Assembly: GCF_010994095.1 (NCBI RefSeq)
Contig: NZ_WJYO01000002.1
Coordinates: 434,001-498,000 of the forward strand
DNA from: Mumia xiangluensis
GTDB lineage: Bacteria; Actinomycetota; Actinomycetes; Propionibacteriales; Nocardioidaceae
DNA length: 64,000 nucleotides
Direction of reading: 5' to 3'
The position numbers and the translations under genes were made by a program. Numbering within the stretch: the first letter of the stretch is position 1; every line of letters begins with the position of its first letter. Below, piece after piece: positions 43,635 through 52,598 of this stretch. The notes beneath the pieces are model-generated. The model saw only the letters and a program-made list of their open reading frames with translations. It made no database searches and was not told the DNA's origin.

Positions 43635-44921
43635 TCAGAGCAGCCGCCGCCCCCACGCCCGAGCGGACTCGTCGGTCAGCGACGCGACCTGGTCGACCAC
43701 GACCCGCAGGCGCGCCGCATCGGTCTCAGCCGCACGGGCGTCCGTCGCGAACGGCGGCTCGAGACGATCGGGTCCAGCGGCGACCAGAGCGTCGACGAGG
43801 CCGCGCAGCAGGGCACGCTGCTCGGCGAGGAGCGCGACCCGGTCGTCGGCACGCATCACGTAGTGCGCGGCGACCGCCTTGAGCACCGCGATCTCGTCCC
43901 GCGTGGCGTCGGGCACGACGAGGTCGGCCTCGTAGCGGACGAACGGACGCGGGCCGAACGCAGCGAGCGTGGCGTCGTGGGCGGCTGCGACGAACCGCCC
44001 GACGAGCGCGCTCGTCAGACTCTTGAGGGAGGCCTGCGCGCGCCGGCTTCCGTCGTACGGCGCGGTCGGCCACCCGGGCACGTCCACCAGGCGCCCGTAC
44101 GCGGCGTCGAGGTCGTCGTCGCGGGCGTCGCGGACGTACCACTCGCGGACGGTCGCGCAGATCGCGGGGAAGTCGTCGCGGACGCTCCGCAGGTCGATGA
44201 CGTCCGACACGACGCCGTCCTCGACGTCGTGCACGCAGTACGCGATGTCGTCGGACAGGTCCATGACCTGGGCCTCGATGCATCGTCGTGCCCCGGGTGC
44301 CCCGTCGCGGACCCAGGAGAAGACCGGGAGGTCGTCGTCGTAGACCCCGAACTTGCGGATCAGCCGCGGCGAGCCGTCGCCGTGCGCGCCCTCCGGGACC
44401 GGCGCTGCGTCGCGTGTCCACGGGTACTTGGTACAGGCGTCGAGCGTCGCCCGCGTCAGGTTGAGGCCGACGGAGCGTCCCTCGGCGTCGAACGTCTTGG
44501 CCTCGAGCCTGCTCAGGAGCCGCAGCGTCTGGGCATTGCCCTCGAAGCCTCCGCAGGATGCCGCCGCCTCGTCCAGTGCACGCTCTCCGTTGTGCCCGAA
44601 CGGCGGATGGCCGAGGTCGTGCGCCAGCGCGGCGGAGTCGACGACGTCGGGGTCGCACCCGAGCGACTTGCCGAGCTCGCGCGCGACCTGCGCGACCTCG
44701 AGCGAGTGGGTGAGCCGATTGCGGACGAAGTCGTCGGTGCCCGGGCCGACGACCTGCGTCTTCGCCGCCAGCCGTCGCAGCGCCGAGGAGTGCAGGATGC
44801 GGGCGCGGTCACGCTCGAACGGGGTCCGGGCGGCGCGCTTGGGCGGCTCGGCGACGATCCTGGCCCGCGCCGCAGGCGGATACGCGGAGGAGGACGGGGC
44901 AGGTTCGTCGGGGGCGGTCAC
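43635..44921 (-). CDS. dgt: dGTP triphosphohydrolase-like protein
   Basis: A 428-residue HD-domain enzyme that removes triphosphate from dNTPs. HD motifs: VRNRLTHSLEVAQVAREL, then AHDLGHPPFGHNGERAL, and MDLSDDIAYCVHDVEDGVV. Position next to dnaG is shared with mycobacteria and hints at dNTP pool control during replication. The GTG at 44921 has TAGGCT 7 nt upstream (-10 at 44929-44934), so the longer frame start at 45011 is rejected. Confidence 0.95.
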   Translation of the reverse strand: MTAPDEPAPSSSAYPPAARARIVAEPPKRAARTPFERDRARILHSSALRRLAAKTQVVGPGTDDFVRNRLTHSLEVAQVARELGKSLGCDPDVVDSAALAHDLGHPPFGHNGERALDEAAASCGGFEGNAQTLRLLSRLEAKTFDAEGRSVGLNLTRATLDACTKYPWTRDAAPVPEGAHGDGSPRLIRKFGVYDDDLPVFSWVRDGAPGARRCIEAQVMDLSDDIAYCVHDVEDGVVSDVIDLRSVRDDFPAICATVREWYVRDARDDDLDAAYGRLVDVPGWPTAPYDGSRRAQASLKSLTSALVGRFVAAAHDATLAAFGPRPFVRYEADLVVPDATRDEIAVLKAVAAHYVMRADDRVALLAEQRALLRGLVDALVAAGPDRLEPPFATDARAAETDAARLRVVVDQVASLTDESARAWGRRLL

Positions 44922-45078
44922 GATCCAGAGCCTAGCGATCGCGCTCGACCTGTTGCGCTTCGTCTGTAGCACCCCTAGGCTGCGGAACGCCGTTCCAGAT
45001 TGCGTTAGCAATGATTAATCTCGGGGACGCCGCCTGGTCGGAGTACGTGCCATCTGTCACACGACTCAGGAGAACCAC

Positions 45079-46056
45079 GTGACTCACTCCCCCTCGCGGC
45101 GCATGCCGCGACTTCTCGCCTCGATCGCCGGCACCGTCGCCGTCATCGCCACCGCCCTCGTCGCAGGCCCGCCGCCGGCGACCGCAGCGACCAGCTGCTC
45201 GGGCTACTCCTCCTCGTCCACCGTCTGCGTCAGCTCGCCGATCACCGTCGGCGGCACGTCGTACGCCGCCGACTGGTACCTGCCCAACGGCACCGCCAGC
45301 GGGCTGATGCTCGTCGAGCACGGCTTCAGCCGCAGCTGCAAGCACCTGCGCGGCACCAGCAAGGCCCTCGCCGAGCAGGGCGTCATGGTCTTCTGCGTCG
45401 ACGAGGACATGACGGCCGGCAACCCCGGGCTCGCCACCACGATCGGCAACGCGCTCGCCGACCGCACCGTCGTCCCGCCGAACGGCAAGGCTCTGCCCGC
45501 GAAGTACATCGTCGGCGGACACTCCGCCGGCGGGCAGTTCGCCGCCCTCGTCGGACAGCAGCTCGCTGCCCGTGGGTACGCGAACCTGAAGGGCGCCATC
45601 CTGTTCGACCCGGTCGCGGCCGAGGGCTTCTCCTCCGCGGTCTCGGCGATCTCCGCAGGCGGCACCCGTCCTGTCCTGACCGTCGCCGCACGCCCGAGCG
45701 TCATCAACCTCTTCAACAACTCGTTCGGCGCGCTCAACGACCTGAACACCGGCTTCGCGGGCATCCAGCTCGTGTGGACCAAGTTCGTCCTCGGATCGCC
45801 GACCGGCGGCAGCTGTCACATCGACAGCGAGGGTGAGAACACCGACTTCATCGGCATCGCCGGTGCACTGTGCAGCCCGAACGCGACGCAGACCGCGCGC
45901 CTGCGGGACTTCGCCAAGACCTGGGCGAAGGATCTCGCCACGGGGTCGCACACGGCGTCGCACTACTGCACGGACGACACGAACGTCGCCACCTGCGGCT
46001 CCGCCGTCAAGGACCTGGTCGATCGTTCGCTGCCGCTGGCCGCACCGATCCGATGA
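45079..46056 (+). CDS. Secreted alpha/beta hydrolase
   Basis: A 325-residue protein with a Sec signal peptide (Arg-rich start, hydrophobic LLASIAGTVAVIATALVAG, cleavage near PATAA at about 37). The mature part has paired cysteines, HGFSRSC near the oxyanion region, the nucleophile elbow GGHSAGG (Ser149) and KYIVGGHSAGGQFAALV. Catalytic Asp and His are not certain. It resembles secreted chlorophyllase- or dienelactone-like esterases. CAGGAG lies 8 nt before the GTG. It sits where smc often follows mutM in other genomes, so it may be an insertion there. Confidence 0.88.
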   Translation: MTHSPSRRMPRLLASIAGTVAVIATALVAGPPPATAATSCSGYSSSSTVCVSSPITVGGTSYAADWYLPNGTASGLMLVEHGFSRSCKHLRGTSKALAEQGVMVFCVDEDMTAGNPGLATTIGNALADRTVVPPNGKALPAKYIVGGHSAGGQFAALVGQQLAARGYANLKGAILFDPVAAEGFSSAVSAISAGGTRPVLTVAARPSVINLFNNSFGALNDLNTGFAGIQLVWTKFVLGSPTGGSCHIDSEGENTDFIGIAGALCSPNATQTARLRDFAKTWAKDLATGSHTASHYCTDDTNVATCGSAVKDLVDRSLPLAAPIR

Positions 46057-46067
46057 GGTGACGTGAT

Positions 46068-46120
46068 CCCCGCTGCCGGCCTCACCACCGCGCGTTGCGC
46101 GGACGGGGTTGGCAGCGGGG
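46068..46120. terminator. Possible terminator at mutM/hydrolase junction
   Basis: Arms 46068-46077 and 46111-46120 (10 bp, perfect) enclose a smaller CCGCGC/GCGCGG stem. Most of it lies inside the last codons of mutM. It separates convergent genes. Confidence 0.5.
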
Positions 46121-46936
46121 ACACGTGTACGAGGAGCGGTTCATGAACGGGTCGCGCCGGATCGGGGTGCCGCACCGTGAGCACGGCTCCCCAGCCTGTC
46201 CGTAGACCTCGAGGGACCGCGAGAAGTATCCGCTCTCACCGTTGACCGCCACGTACAGCGCATCGAACGAGGTGCCGCCCTGAGCGAGCGCGGCCGACAT
46301 CACCTCGCGCGCCGCGTCGAGGACACGCTGGGCCTCGGCCCGCCGCATCGTGTCCGTCGGCCGGGCGTAGTGGAGGCGGGCGCGCCACAGTGCCTCGTCC
46401 GCGTAGATGTTGCCGATCCCCGAGACCAGCGTCTGGTCGAGGAGCGCCCGCTTGACCCCCGTACGCCGTCGGCGGAGGCGATCGACGAAGTCGCCGTCGT
46501 CGAAGGCGGGGTCGAGCGGATCGCGAGCGATGTGGGCGATCTCGGGCGGGAGGACCGCCCCGTCGTCACTGATCGACAGACCACCGAACATGCGCTGGTC
46601 GACGAAGCGCAGCTGGACGGCGCCGTCGTCCAGACCGAGGACGACCCGCAGGTGCCGCTCGGGTGGGGCGTCCGGCGGCTGGACGAGGAACTGTCCGCTC
46701 ATCCCGAGGTGCGCGAGGACCGCGTCGCCGGACTCCAGCGGGAGCCAGAGGTACTTGCCGCGGCGTGCGGGGGCGAGCAGCCGGTCGCCGGTCAGGCGCA
46801 GCGCGAAGTCAGCAGGCCCTGCGAGGTGGCGACGCACGGGCCGTGGGTGCAGGACCTCGACCGTCTCGATCCGCCGGCCTGCGACGTGCTCCTGCAGGCC
46901 ACGCCGCACCACCTCGACCTCGGGCAGCTCGGGCAT
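46082..46936 (-). CDS. mutM: Formamidopyrimidine-DNA glycosylase
   Basis: A 284-residue base-excision repair enzyme that removes 8-oxoguanine. It begins [14 protein letters not shown], giving the catalytic N-terminal Pro and Glu after Met removal, with Lys in [10 protein letters not shown], the H2TH helix ([16 protein letters not shown]) and a C-terminal C4 zinc finger (CSRCGTP and CPRCQ). It is the last gene of the rpmF-rnc-mutM run; its ATG is 15 bp from the rnc stop. Confidence 0.97.
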   Translation of the reverse strand: MPELPEVEVVRRGLQEHVAGRRIETVEVLHPRPVRRHLAGPADFALRLTGDRLLAPARRGKYLWLPLESGDAVLAHLGMSGQFLVQPPDAPPERHLRVVLGLDDGAVQLRFVDQRMFGGLSISDDGAVLPPEIAHIARDPLDPAFDDGDFVDRLRRRRTGVKRALLDQTLVSGIGNIYADEALWRARLHYARPTDTMRRAEAQRVLDAAREVMSAALAQGGTSFDALYVAVNGESGYFSRSLEVYGQAGEPCSRCGTPIRRDPFMNRSSYTCPRCQPRPRNARW

Positions 46937-46951
46937 CGTGCGGTCGGGCCG

Positions 46952-47755
46952 TCAGGACTCGGTGGTCGACTGGCTGGCCTGCTCGACGGCCGCGATCACC
47001 TCGGCTGCGGGAGCAACCGTGCCGTCCTCGGCGTCGAGCGCGTCGGCAGAGGCCTTGATGGCGCGCCAGGCCGTCTCGGCGACCTGCTGCTCGGCCTCCT
47101 TCTTGGAGTGGCCGACGCCCTGGCCGTACACCTCGCCGCCGACACGGACGTGCGCGGTGAAGGTCTTGTCGTGGTCCGGGCCCTCTTCGGAGAGGCGGTA
47201 CTCGGGGACGCCGAGACCGCGGTCGGACGAGAGCTCCTGGAGGCTGGTCTTCCAGTCGAGACCGGCGCCGAGCTCGGCGGCCCGCGCCATCACCGGGTCG
47301 AACAGCCGGTGCACGACCTCGGCCGCACCGGGGAACCCGTCCTGGAGGTAGATCGCGCCGATCAGCGCCTCGACGGTGTCGGAGAGGATCGACGACTTGT
47401 TGCGTCCACCGGTGGCTTCCTCGCCGCGGCCGAGACGCAGATAGGCACCCAGGCCGAGCTCACGCGCCACGTCCGCCAGGGCGCGCGCGTTGACGACCGC
47501 GGCCCGCAGCTTGGCGAGGCGGCCTTCGGGGAGGTCGGGGTGCGCGTTGTAGAGCGTGTCGGTGACGACCAGACCGAGAACGGCGTCCCCGAGGAACTCG
47601 AGTCGCTCGTTGTTGGGGAGGCCGCCGTTCTCGTACGCGAACGACCGGTGGGTCAGCGCCTGGGTCAGCAACCCCGGCTCGAGGCCGGGGACGCCGAGCT
47701 GCTCGAGAAGCTCGGCGTTCGAGGCCGCGTCAGCGCCGTCTTCGACGTCGGACAC
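46952..47755 (-). CDS. rnc: Ribonuclease III
   Basis: A 267-residue dsRNA endonuclease used in rRNA maturation. The catalytic signature is [19 protein letters not shown], with a later [16 protein letters not shown], and a dsRNA-binding domain ([28 protein letters not shown]). The C-terminal tail is Ala/Glu-rich. The GTG at 47755 is 11 nt after the rpmF stop; upstream frame sequence belongs to rpmF. Confidence 0.96.
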   Translation of the reverse strand: MSDVEDGADAASNAELLEQLGVPGLEPGLLTQALTHRSFAYENGGLPNNERLEFLGDAVLGLVVTDTLYNAHPDLPEGRLAKLRAAVVNARALADVARELGLGAYLRLGRGEEATGGRNKSSILSDTVEALIGAIYLQDGFPGAAEVVHRLFDPVMARAAELGAGLDWKTSLQELSSDRGLGVPEYRLSEEGPDHDKTFTAHVRVGGEVYGQGVGHSKKEAEQQVAETAWRAIKASADALDAEDGTVAPAAEVIAAVEQASQSTTES

Positions 47756-47766
47756 GGGCCGGCAGC

Positions 47767-47952
47767 TCAGATGACCTGGCGCTGCTCGCCGCGGGGGCCG
47801 TACTGGCCACAGTCCGGGCAGGCACGGTGCGGCAGGTGCTTGGCACGGCACGCCGGGTTGGCGCACGTGACGAGCTGCGGCGCGGTGGCCTTCCACTGCG
47901 AACGACGGTGGCGGGTGTTGCTGCGCGACATCTTGCGCTTCGGGACTGCCAC
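47767..47952 (-). CDS. rpmF: 50S ribosomal protein L32
   Basis: A 61-residue protein: [20 protein letters not shown], then a zinc site [20 protein letters not shown]. This four-cysteine form is the zinc-binding L32. GAGGAG lies 6 nt before the GTG. It follows the DUF177 gene by 2 bp, the usual DUF177-rpmF pair. Confidence 0.97.
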   Translation of the reverse strand: MAVPKRKMSRSNTRHRRSQWKATAPQLVTCANPACRAKHLPHRACPDCGQYGPRGEQRQVI

Positions 47953-47954
47953 TT

Positions 47955-48539
47955 CTACTCCTCGTCTGGGCCGGGCTCGCGCCCGGTCTCTTCCGAACCG
48001 CCCGCAGGACGGTCGTTGCCTTCGAACATCTGGCTGAGCGCCGACCAACGGGGGTCGACGGCGTCGCCGTGTGTGTGCTCTGGGTCGTCCGCGAGCCGCG
48101 CTCCGCACTCGGGGCACAGTCCCGGGCAATCCGGAACACACAACGGGTTGTGCGGGAGTGCGAGCACCACCGCGTCCCGCAGGACAGGCTCGAGATCGAA
48201 CAGGTCTCCTTCGAGCCGGGCCGTGTCGTCGTCCTCGTCCCCGTCGTAGACGTACAGCTCTTGCAGGTCGACGGTCATCTCACCGTCGATGTCCTTCAAG
48301 CAGCGTACGCACTCGCCGGAGGTGTGCACCGAAGCGGTCCCCGTGACGAGGACTCCTTCCATGACCGACTCGAGCCGGAGCTCGAGGTCGACGTCACTTC
48401 CTTCGGGCACGCCGAGCATGTCGACACGCATCCCCGCCGGTGCCTTCTCGGTGAACTCGAGCTCACGCTGGGTTCCGGGTCGACGTGCGATCTCATGGGT
48501 GTCGAGAACGAACGGCGCCCGGGAGTCGAGCGTGCTCAC
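47955..48539 (-). CDS. DUF177 (YceD-like) protein
   Basis: A 194-residue protein: [45 protein letters not shown] in the middle and [16 protein letters not shown] near the end, with an acidic C-terminus. YceD proteins are linked to 23S rRNA and L32 assembly. The GTG at 48539 is preferred over the ATG at 48557 because GAAGGAG lies 5 nt upstream of it. Confidence 0.93.
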   Translation of the reverse strand: MSTLDSRAPFVLDTHEIARRPGTQRELEFTEKAPAGMRVDMLGVPEGSDVDLELRLESVMEGVLVTGTASVHTSGECVRCLKDIDGEMTVDLQELYVYDGDEDDDTARLEGDLFDLEPVLRDAVVLALPHNPLCVPDCPGLCPECGARLADDPEHTHGDAVDPRWSALSQMFEGNDRPAGGSEETGREPGPDEE

Positions 48540-48629
48540 GCGTACTCCTTCAGGCATAGCGGGGTGTGGCCCGTCTGCAGGCCAAGGACCAGGATACCGA
48601 ACGACCCCACGCGGACGCTAACCGAGGCG

Positions 48630-49109
48630 TCACTCCGCGGCGAGCTTGGCCTTCAACGCGTCGAGCACGACCGCCGGGACGTGTCCGGAGACGTCGCCGC
48701 CGTGCCGTGCGACCTCCTTGACCAGGCTCGACGCCAGGAAGGAGAACTCCGGGCTGGTCGGCATGAACAGCGTGTCCACGTGTGCCAGCGTCGAGTTCAT
48801 CTGCGCCATCTGGAGCTCGTAGTCGAAGTCGGAGACAGCCCGCAGGCCCTTCACGACGGCCGACACGTCGTGCTCGGTGCAGAAGTCGACGAGCAGGCCG
48901 GAGAACGTCAGCACCCGGACGTTCGGGAGGTCACCGAGGACCTCCTCGAGCAGCGCGACCCGCTCGGCGGTGTTGAACATCACACGCTTCGAGTCGTTCA
49001 CGCCGACCGCGACCACGACCTCGTCGAAGAGGTGCGAGGTGCGGGAGATGATGTCGACGTGTCCGAGGGTCACGGGATCGAACGATCCCGGGCAAGCGGC
49101 CCTAGTCAT
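48630..49109 (-). CDS. coaD: Phosphopantetheine adenylyltransferase
   Basis: A 159-residue enzyme, the penultimate step of CoA synthesis. ACPGSFDPVTLGHVDII gives the nucleotidyltransferase T/HxGH motif, with VVKGLRAVSDFDYELQMAQMN and the FSFLASSLVKEVARHGGDV closing motif. It overlaps rsmD by 8 bp, a conserved coupling. panB in the same window supplies the start of this pathway. Confidence 0.97.
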   Translation of the reverse strand: MTRAACPGSFDPVTLGHVDIISRTSHLFDEVVVAVGVNDSKRVMFNTAERVALLEEVLGDLPNVRVLTFSGLLVDFCTEHDVSAVVKGLRAVSDFDYELQMAQMNSTLAHVDTLFMPTSPEFSFLASSLVKEVARHGGDVSGHVPAVVLDALKAKLAAE

Positions 49110-49668
49110 GCGGCCGACCGTACCAAAGGGCCGTCTCGCCGTAGGCCCGGTGGGACTCGCCGTCGATGGTCGCGGGCCACGAGAGAGCGGGTCCGCGCGT
49201 CGACCGCTCGACGACGAGGATGCCGTCGGGGTCCAACCAGACCGGCGTGGCGACCGCCTGGAGCACGACGGCGAGGTCGGCGTCCGAGAGGTCGTACGGG
49301 GGGTCCGCGATGATCACGTCGTACGGCGTGGCCGGGGGTCGAGCGGTGAACGTCCGGACCTTCACGGCGGCGACCGTCACGGCGTCGGCGACGCCCAGCT
49401 CGTGGGCGTTGCGGCGGATCAGCACCGCCGTACGGCGGTCGGCCTCGACCAGCGTGGCGTGCGCGGCGCCCCGGGAGATCGCCTCGAGCCCCAGCGCGCC
49501 CGACCCCGCGTACAGGTCGAGGACCCGCGCGTCGGCCAGCCCGCCCATCCTCGACTCCAGCGCCGAGAACAGCGCCTCGCGGACCCGGTCGGAGGTCGGC
49601 CGGGTGCCTGATCCGGGCGGCGTCGCGAGCCGGCGCCCGCCGAGGCGCCCTGCGATGATGCGCGTCAC
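49102..49668 (-). CDS. rsmD: 16S rRNA (guanine966-N2)-methyltransferase
   Basis: A 188-residue SAM-dependent methyltransferase: RIIAGRLGGRRLATPPG start, motif I VLDLYAGSGALGLEAISRG, motif IV IIADPPYDL. It methylates G966 of 16S rRNA. It overlaps the DinB gene by 4 bp upstream and coaD by 8 bp downstream. Confidence 0.96.
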   Translation of the reverse strand: MTRIIAGRLGGRRLATPPGSGTRPTSDRVREALFSALESRMGGLADARVLDLYAGSGALGLEAISRGAAHATLVEADRRTAVLIRRNAHELGVADAVTVAAVKVRTFTARPPATPYDVIIADPPYDLSDADLAVVLQAVATPVWLDPDGILVVERSTRGPALSWPATIDGESHRAYGETALWYGRPHD

Positions 49669-50378
49669 GACTCGGTCCGCCCGTCCGCCGCGAGGTCACG
49701 CAGCGCGAACCGGAGGTGCTCCCACTCCTCGTTGAGGATGACGTGCAGGCAGTGCAGCACGGTCACGCGCACGTGCGGCGCCCACGGGTTGGCGCGCTCC
49801 TCCTGCAGGATCTCGGGGGTCACGCCGGAGAGATAGTCGCGCACCATCCCCTGGTGCTCGGCGCGCACCGCCAGGACCTCGTCGTACGACGTCGGCTCGC
49901 GGAAGAGCGTCACGTCGCCGCCGTCCGCGGCGTACTCGGTGAACGGCTGACCGATCGGGTGGAGTGGCTGCTCCTCGCCGCGGATCGCGCCGCTCAGCCA
50001 GATGTCGGTGGCCATGACCAGGTGGTGCACGGTCTCGGCGAAGGTCCACTCTCCGTCGACCGAGACGTCCTCCCTCCCCCGCGCTGCGACCAGCGCGTCG
50101 GACCACGCGGCCTCGACGGCCGACCACGCTGCCTGCAGGCCGGCGGGGTCGTCGGACCACTTGAGGTCGCGGCCCGGGAACCGACCGTTGAGCCTGTCCT
50201 CGACAAAGGGCGCGACGTCGACGCCGTTGACCAGCAGCGGGCCGTCGGTGAGGTCCGGGGTGTCGATGTCCAGCCCCGAGACGTACACCCCGCGCATGAC
50301 CGCGCCGGCGAGGTCCGAACGGACGAACCGCGCGCCGGCGAGGTCCTCCTCGATGAACTCCCTGCCGGTGCCCGTCAT
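49665..50378 (-). CDS. DinB-like protein with pentapeptide-type N-terminus
   Basis: A 237-residue protein. Residues 9-50 have the A(D/N)Lxx rhythm of pentapeptide repeats (DLAGARFVRSDLAGAVMRGV). From about 95 there is a DinB-type four-helix bundle: FAETVHHLVMATDIWL supplies the first metal His and VLHCLHVILNEEWEHLRFALRDL the others. DinB_2 proteins include mycothiol-dependent enzymes; this fusion type occurs in actinobacteria with unknown substrate. The ATG overlaps the recG stop as ATGA, and the stop overlaps rsmD. Confidence 0.88.
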   Translation of the reverse strand: MTGTGREFIEEDLAGARFVRSDLAGAVMRGVYVSGLDIDTPDLTDGPLLVNGVDVAPFVEDRLNGRFPGRDLKWSDDPAGLQAAWSAVEAAWSDALVAARGREDVSVDGEWTFAETVHHLVMATDIWLSGAIRGEEQPLHPIGQPFTEYAADGGDVTLFREPTSYDEVLAVRAEHQGMVRDYLSGVTPEILQEERANPWAPHVRVTVLHCLHVILNEEWEHLRFALRDLAADGRTES

Positions 50379-52582
50379 GTCTTCTCCAGGTAGTCGGCCT
50401 GCGTGCTGTCCTCGAGAGCGCGTACGGCGGCGGCGAGCGCCGGCACGCCGTCGAGCACCGGGTCGTCGGCGACGGTCTCGCCGGCGTCCCCGCGCGCGTC
50501 GGCGATGACCTGCTCGTCGCGCACGACCGAGAGCAGCCGCAGGCTGGAGCGCACGCCGGACTGGCGAGCACCGAGGACGTCACCCTCCCGCCGGAGCTCG
50601 ATGTCGAGCCGTGACAGTGCGAACCCATCGGCCGTCGCCGCGACCGCGTCGAGCCGCTCCCTCGCAAGGGTGTCCGCCGCGGCCCCGGTGACCAGCAGGC
50701 ACAGCCCCGCATGAGCCCCACGCCCGACCCGACCGCGCAGCTGGTGCAGCTGCGAGACGCCGAAGCGGTCCGCGTCCATGATCACCATGGCGGTGGCGTT
50801 CGGGACGTCGACACCGACCTCGATCACCGTGGTGGCGACGAGCACGTCCACGTCGCCCGCCGTGAAGGCGCGCATGACCGCGTCCTTCTCCTCCGGTGGC
50901 ATCCGCCCGTGGAGGACCGCCGTACGAAGGCCGTCCAGCGGACCGTCGCGCAGCAGCTCGTGCAGGGCGAGGACGGACGTCAACGGGCGGCTCGACCCGT
51001 CCTCGTCCGGCTCGAGCTGCACCCCGTCCTCGCCGCGGTCGCCGTCGTCGTCGCCGATCCGGGGGCACACGACGTACGCCTGCCGTCCCTTCCCGACCTC
51101 TTCACGCAGGCGCTCCCAGGTCCGGTCGACCCACGCGGGCTTCTCTGCTGCCGGCACGACGGTGGACTGGATCGGCTGGCGTCCCCGGGGCAGCTCGGTC
51201 AGCGTCGACGTGTCGAGGTCGCCGAACACGGTCATGGCCACCGTCCGCGGGATCGGCGTCGCGGTCATCACGAGCAGGTGCGGGGCGTCGGCGCCCTTGG
51301 CCGTCAGTGCGGCACGCTGCTCGACCCCGAAGCGGTGCTGCTCGTCGACGACCACCAGACCGAGCTCGGCGAGCTGGACGCGGTCCTCGAGCAGCGCGTG
51401 GGTCCCGACGAGGATTCCTGCCTCGCCCGAGGCGGCGTCGAGCAACGCCTCGCGACGGGCCTTCTGCCCCATCGACCCCGTGAGGAGGCGCACCCGCGTC
51501 GCCGTCTCCGCACTGCCGAGCATCCCTGCCTGGGCGAGCGGGCCGAGCATCGCAACCATCGAGCGGTAGTGCTGTTGAGCGAGCACCTCGGTCGGCGCGA
51601 GGAGGACCGCCTGTCCCCCGGTGTCGACGACCTGGAGCATCGCCAGCAGGGCGACGACGGTCTTGCCGGAGCCGACCTCACCTTGCAGGAGCCGCTGCAT
51701 CGGCTGGTTGCGCGCGAGATCGGCCTCGATCTGGGTGATGACGCCGTGCTGCCCCGCGGTCAGCGAGAACGGCAGCTGCGCCTCGAAGCGGTCGCGCAGC
51801 CCGTCGTCGACGTGCGGCCGCGGAGTCGCGCCCGCGGACACGACGGCGTGGCGGCGTACGGCGAGCGTCGTCTGGAGGACGAACGCCTCCTCGTACTTCA
51901 GCCGGTGCCTCGCCCGCCAGTGGTCCTCGGCCTCGCGAGGGCGGTGGATCTGCTCGTACGCGGTGCGCAGGTCGACCAGCCCGCGCCGACGGCGTACGGG
52001 CTCGGGCAGGGGGTCGGCGATCTCGTCGAGGGAGTCGAGAGCGAACGCGACCGTCTTCTCGACGGTCCACGACGAGACCGCCTGGGTCGCCGGGTAGATC
52101 GGCACGATCGAGCCGGCGTACTCCTCCGCCTGGCCGCGCGCCTCCTCCTCGTCCGCGGCCGGCCTGACCTCCGGGTGCAGCAGCTGCTTGCGGCCACGGA
52201 AGGAGTTCACCTTGCCGGCGAACATGCCGAGCGTGCCCGGCTTCAGCCGTTGGGCGATCCACGGCTGACGGAAGAACGTGAGCACGAGCTCGCCGGTGCC
52301 GTCGGTGACGACGACCTCCGTGCGTACGTTCTTGCCTCCGGGCCTCCCGCCGCCCTTGGGCCGGAAGGGGTAGTCCTTCGCGTGCACCACCCGCGCGAGC
52401 ACCGTCACGTGCTCGTCGAGACGCAGCGCGGACAGGTCGGTGAGCGAGCCGCGCTCGGCGTAGCGGCGCGGGTAGTGGCGCAGCAGGTCCTCGACCGTCA
52501 CGATGCCGAAGCTGCGGTCGAACGCGTTCGCCGTCTTCGCACCGACGACCGACGAGAGCTTGGTCTGCGGCGAGACGCCCAC
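50375..52582 (-). CDS. recG: ATP-dependent DNA helicase RecG
   Basis: A 735-residue branch-migration helicase that remodels stalled forks. An N-terminal wedge/OB domain is followed by motor motifs: GEVGSGKTVVALLA (Walker A), VVVDEQHRFGV (Walker B, DEQH), VMTATPIPRT, VATTVIEVGVDVPNA and QLRGRVGRG. The GTG at 52582 is preferred because GGGAGGG lies 9 nt upstream; an in-frame GTG at 52591 touches that site. Confidence 0.96.
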   Translation of the reverse strand: MGVSPQTKLSSVVGAKTANAFDRSFGIVTVEDLLRHYPRRYAERGSLTDLSALRLDEHVTVLARVVHAKDYPFRPKGGGRPGGKNVRTEVVVTDGTGELVLTFFRQPWIAQRLKPGTLGMFAGKVNSFRGRKQLLHPEVRPAADEEEARGQAEEYAGSIVPIYPATQAVSSWTVEKTVAFALDSLDEIADPLPEPVRRRRGLVDLRTAYEQIHRPREAEDHWRARHRLKYEEAFVLQTTLAVRRHAVVSAGATPRPHVDDGLRDRFEAQLPFSLTAGQHGVITQIEADLARNQPMQRLLQGEVGSGKTVVALLAMLQVVDTGGQAVLLAPTEVLAQQHYRSMVAMLGPLAQAGMLGSAETATRVRLLTGSMGQKARREALLDAASGEAGILVGTHALLEDRVQLAELGLVVVDEQHRFGVEQRAALTAKGADAPHLLVMTATPIPRTVAMTVFGDLDTSTLTELPRGRQPIQSTVVPAAEKPAWVDRTWERLREEVGKGRQAYVVCPRIGDDDGDRGEDGVQLEPDEDGSSRPLTSVLALHELLRDGPLDGLRTAVLHGRMPPEEKDAVMRAFTAGDVDVLVATTVIEVGVDVPNATAMVIMDADRFGVSQLHQLRGRVGRGAHAGLCLLVTGAAADTLARERLDAVAATADGFALSRLDIELRREGDVLGARQSGVRSSLRLLSVVRDEQVIADARGDAGETVADDPVLDGVPALAAAVRALEDSTQADYLEKT

Positions 52583-52598
52583 GCTTGTCACCCTCCCA

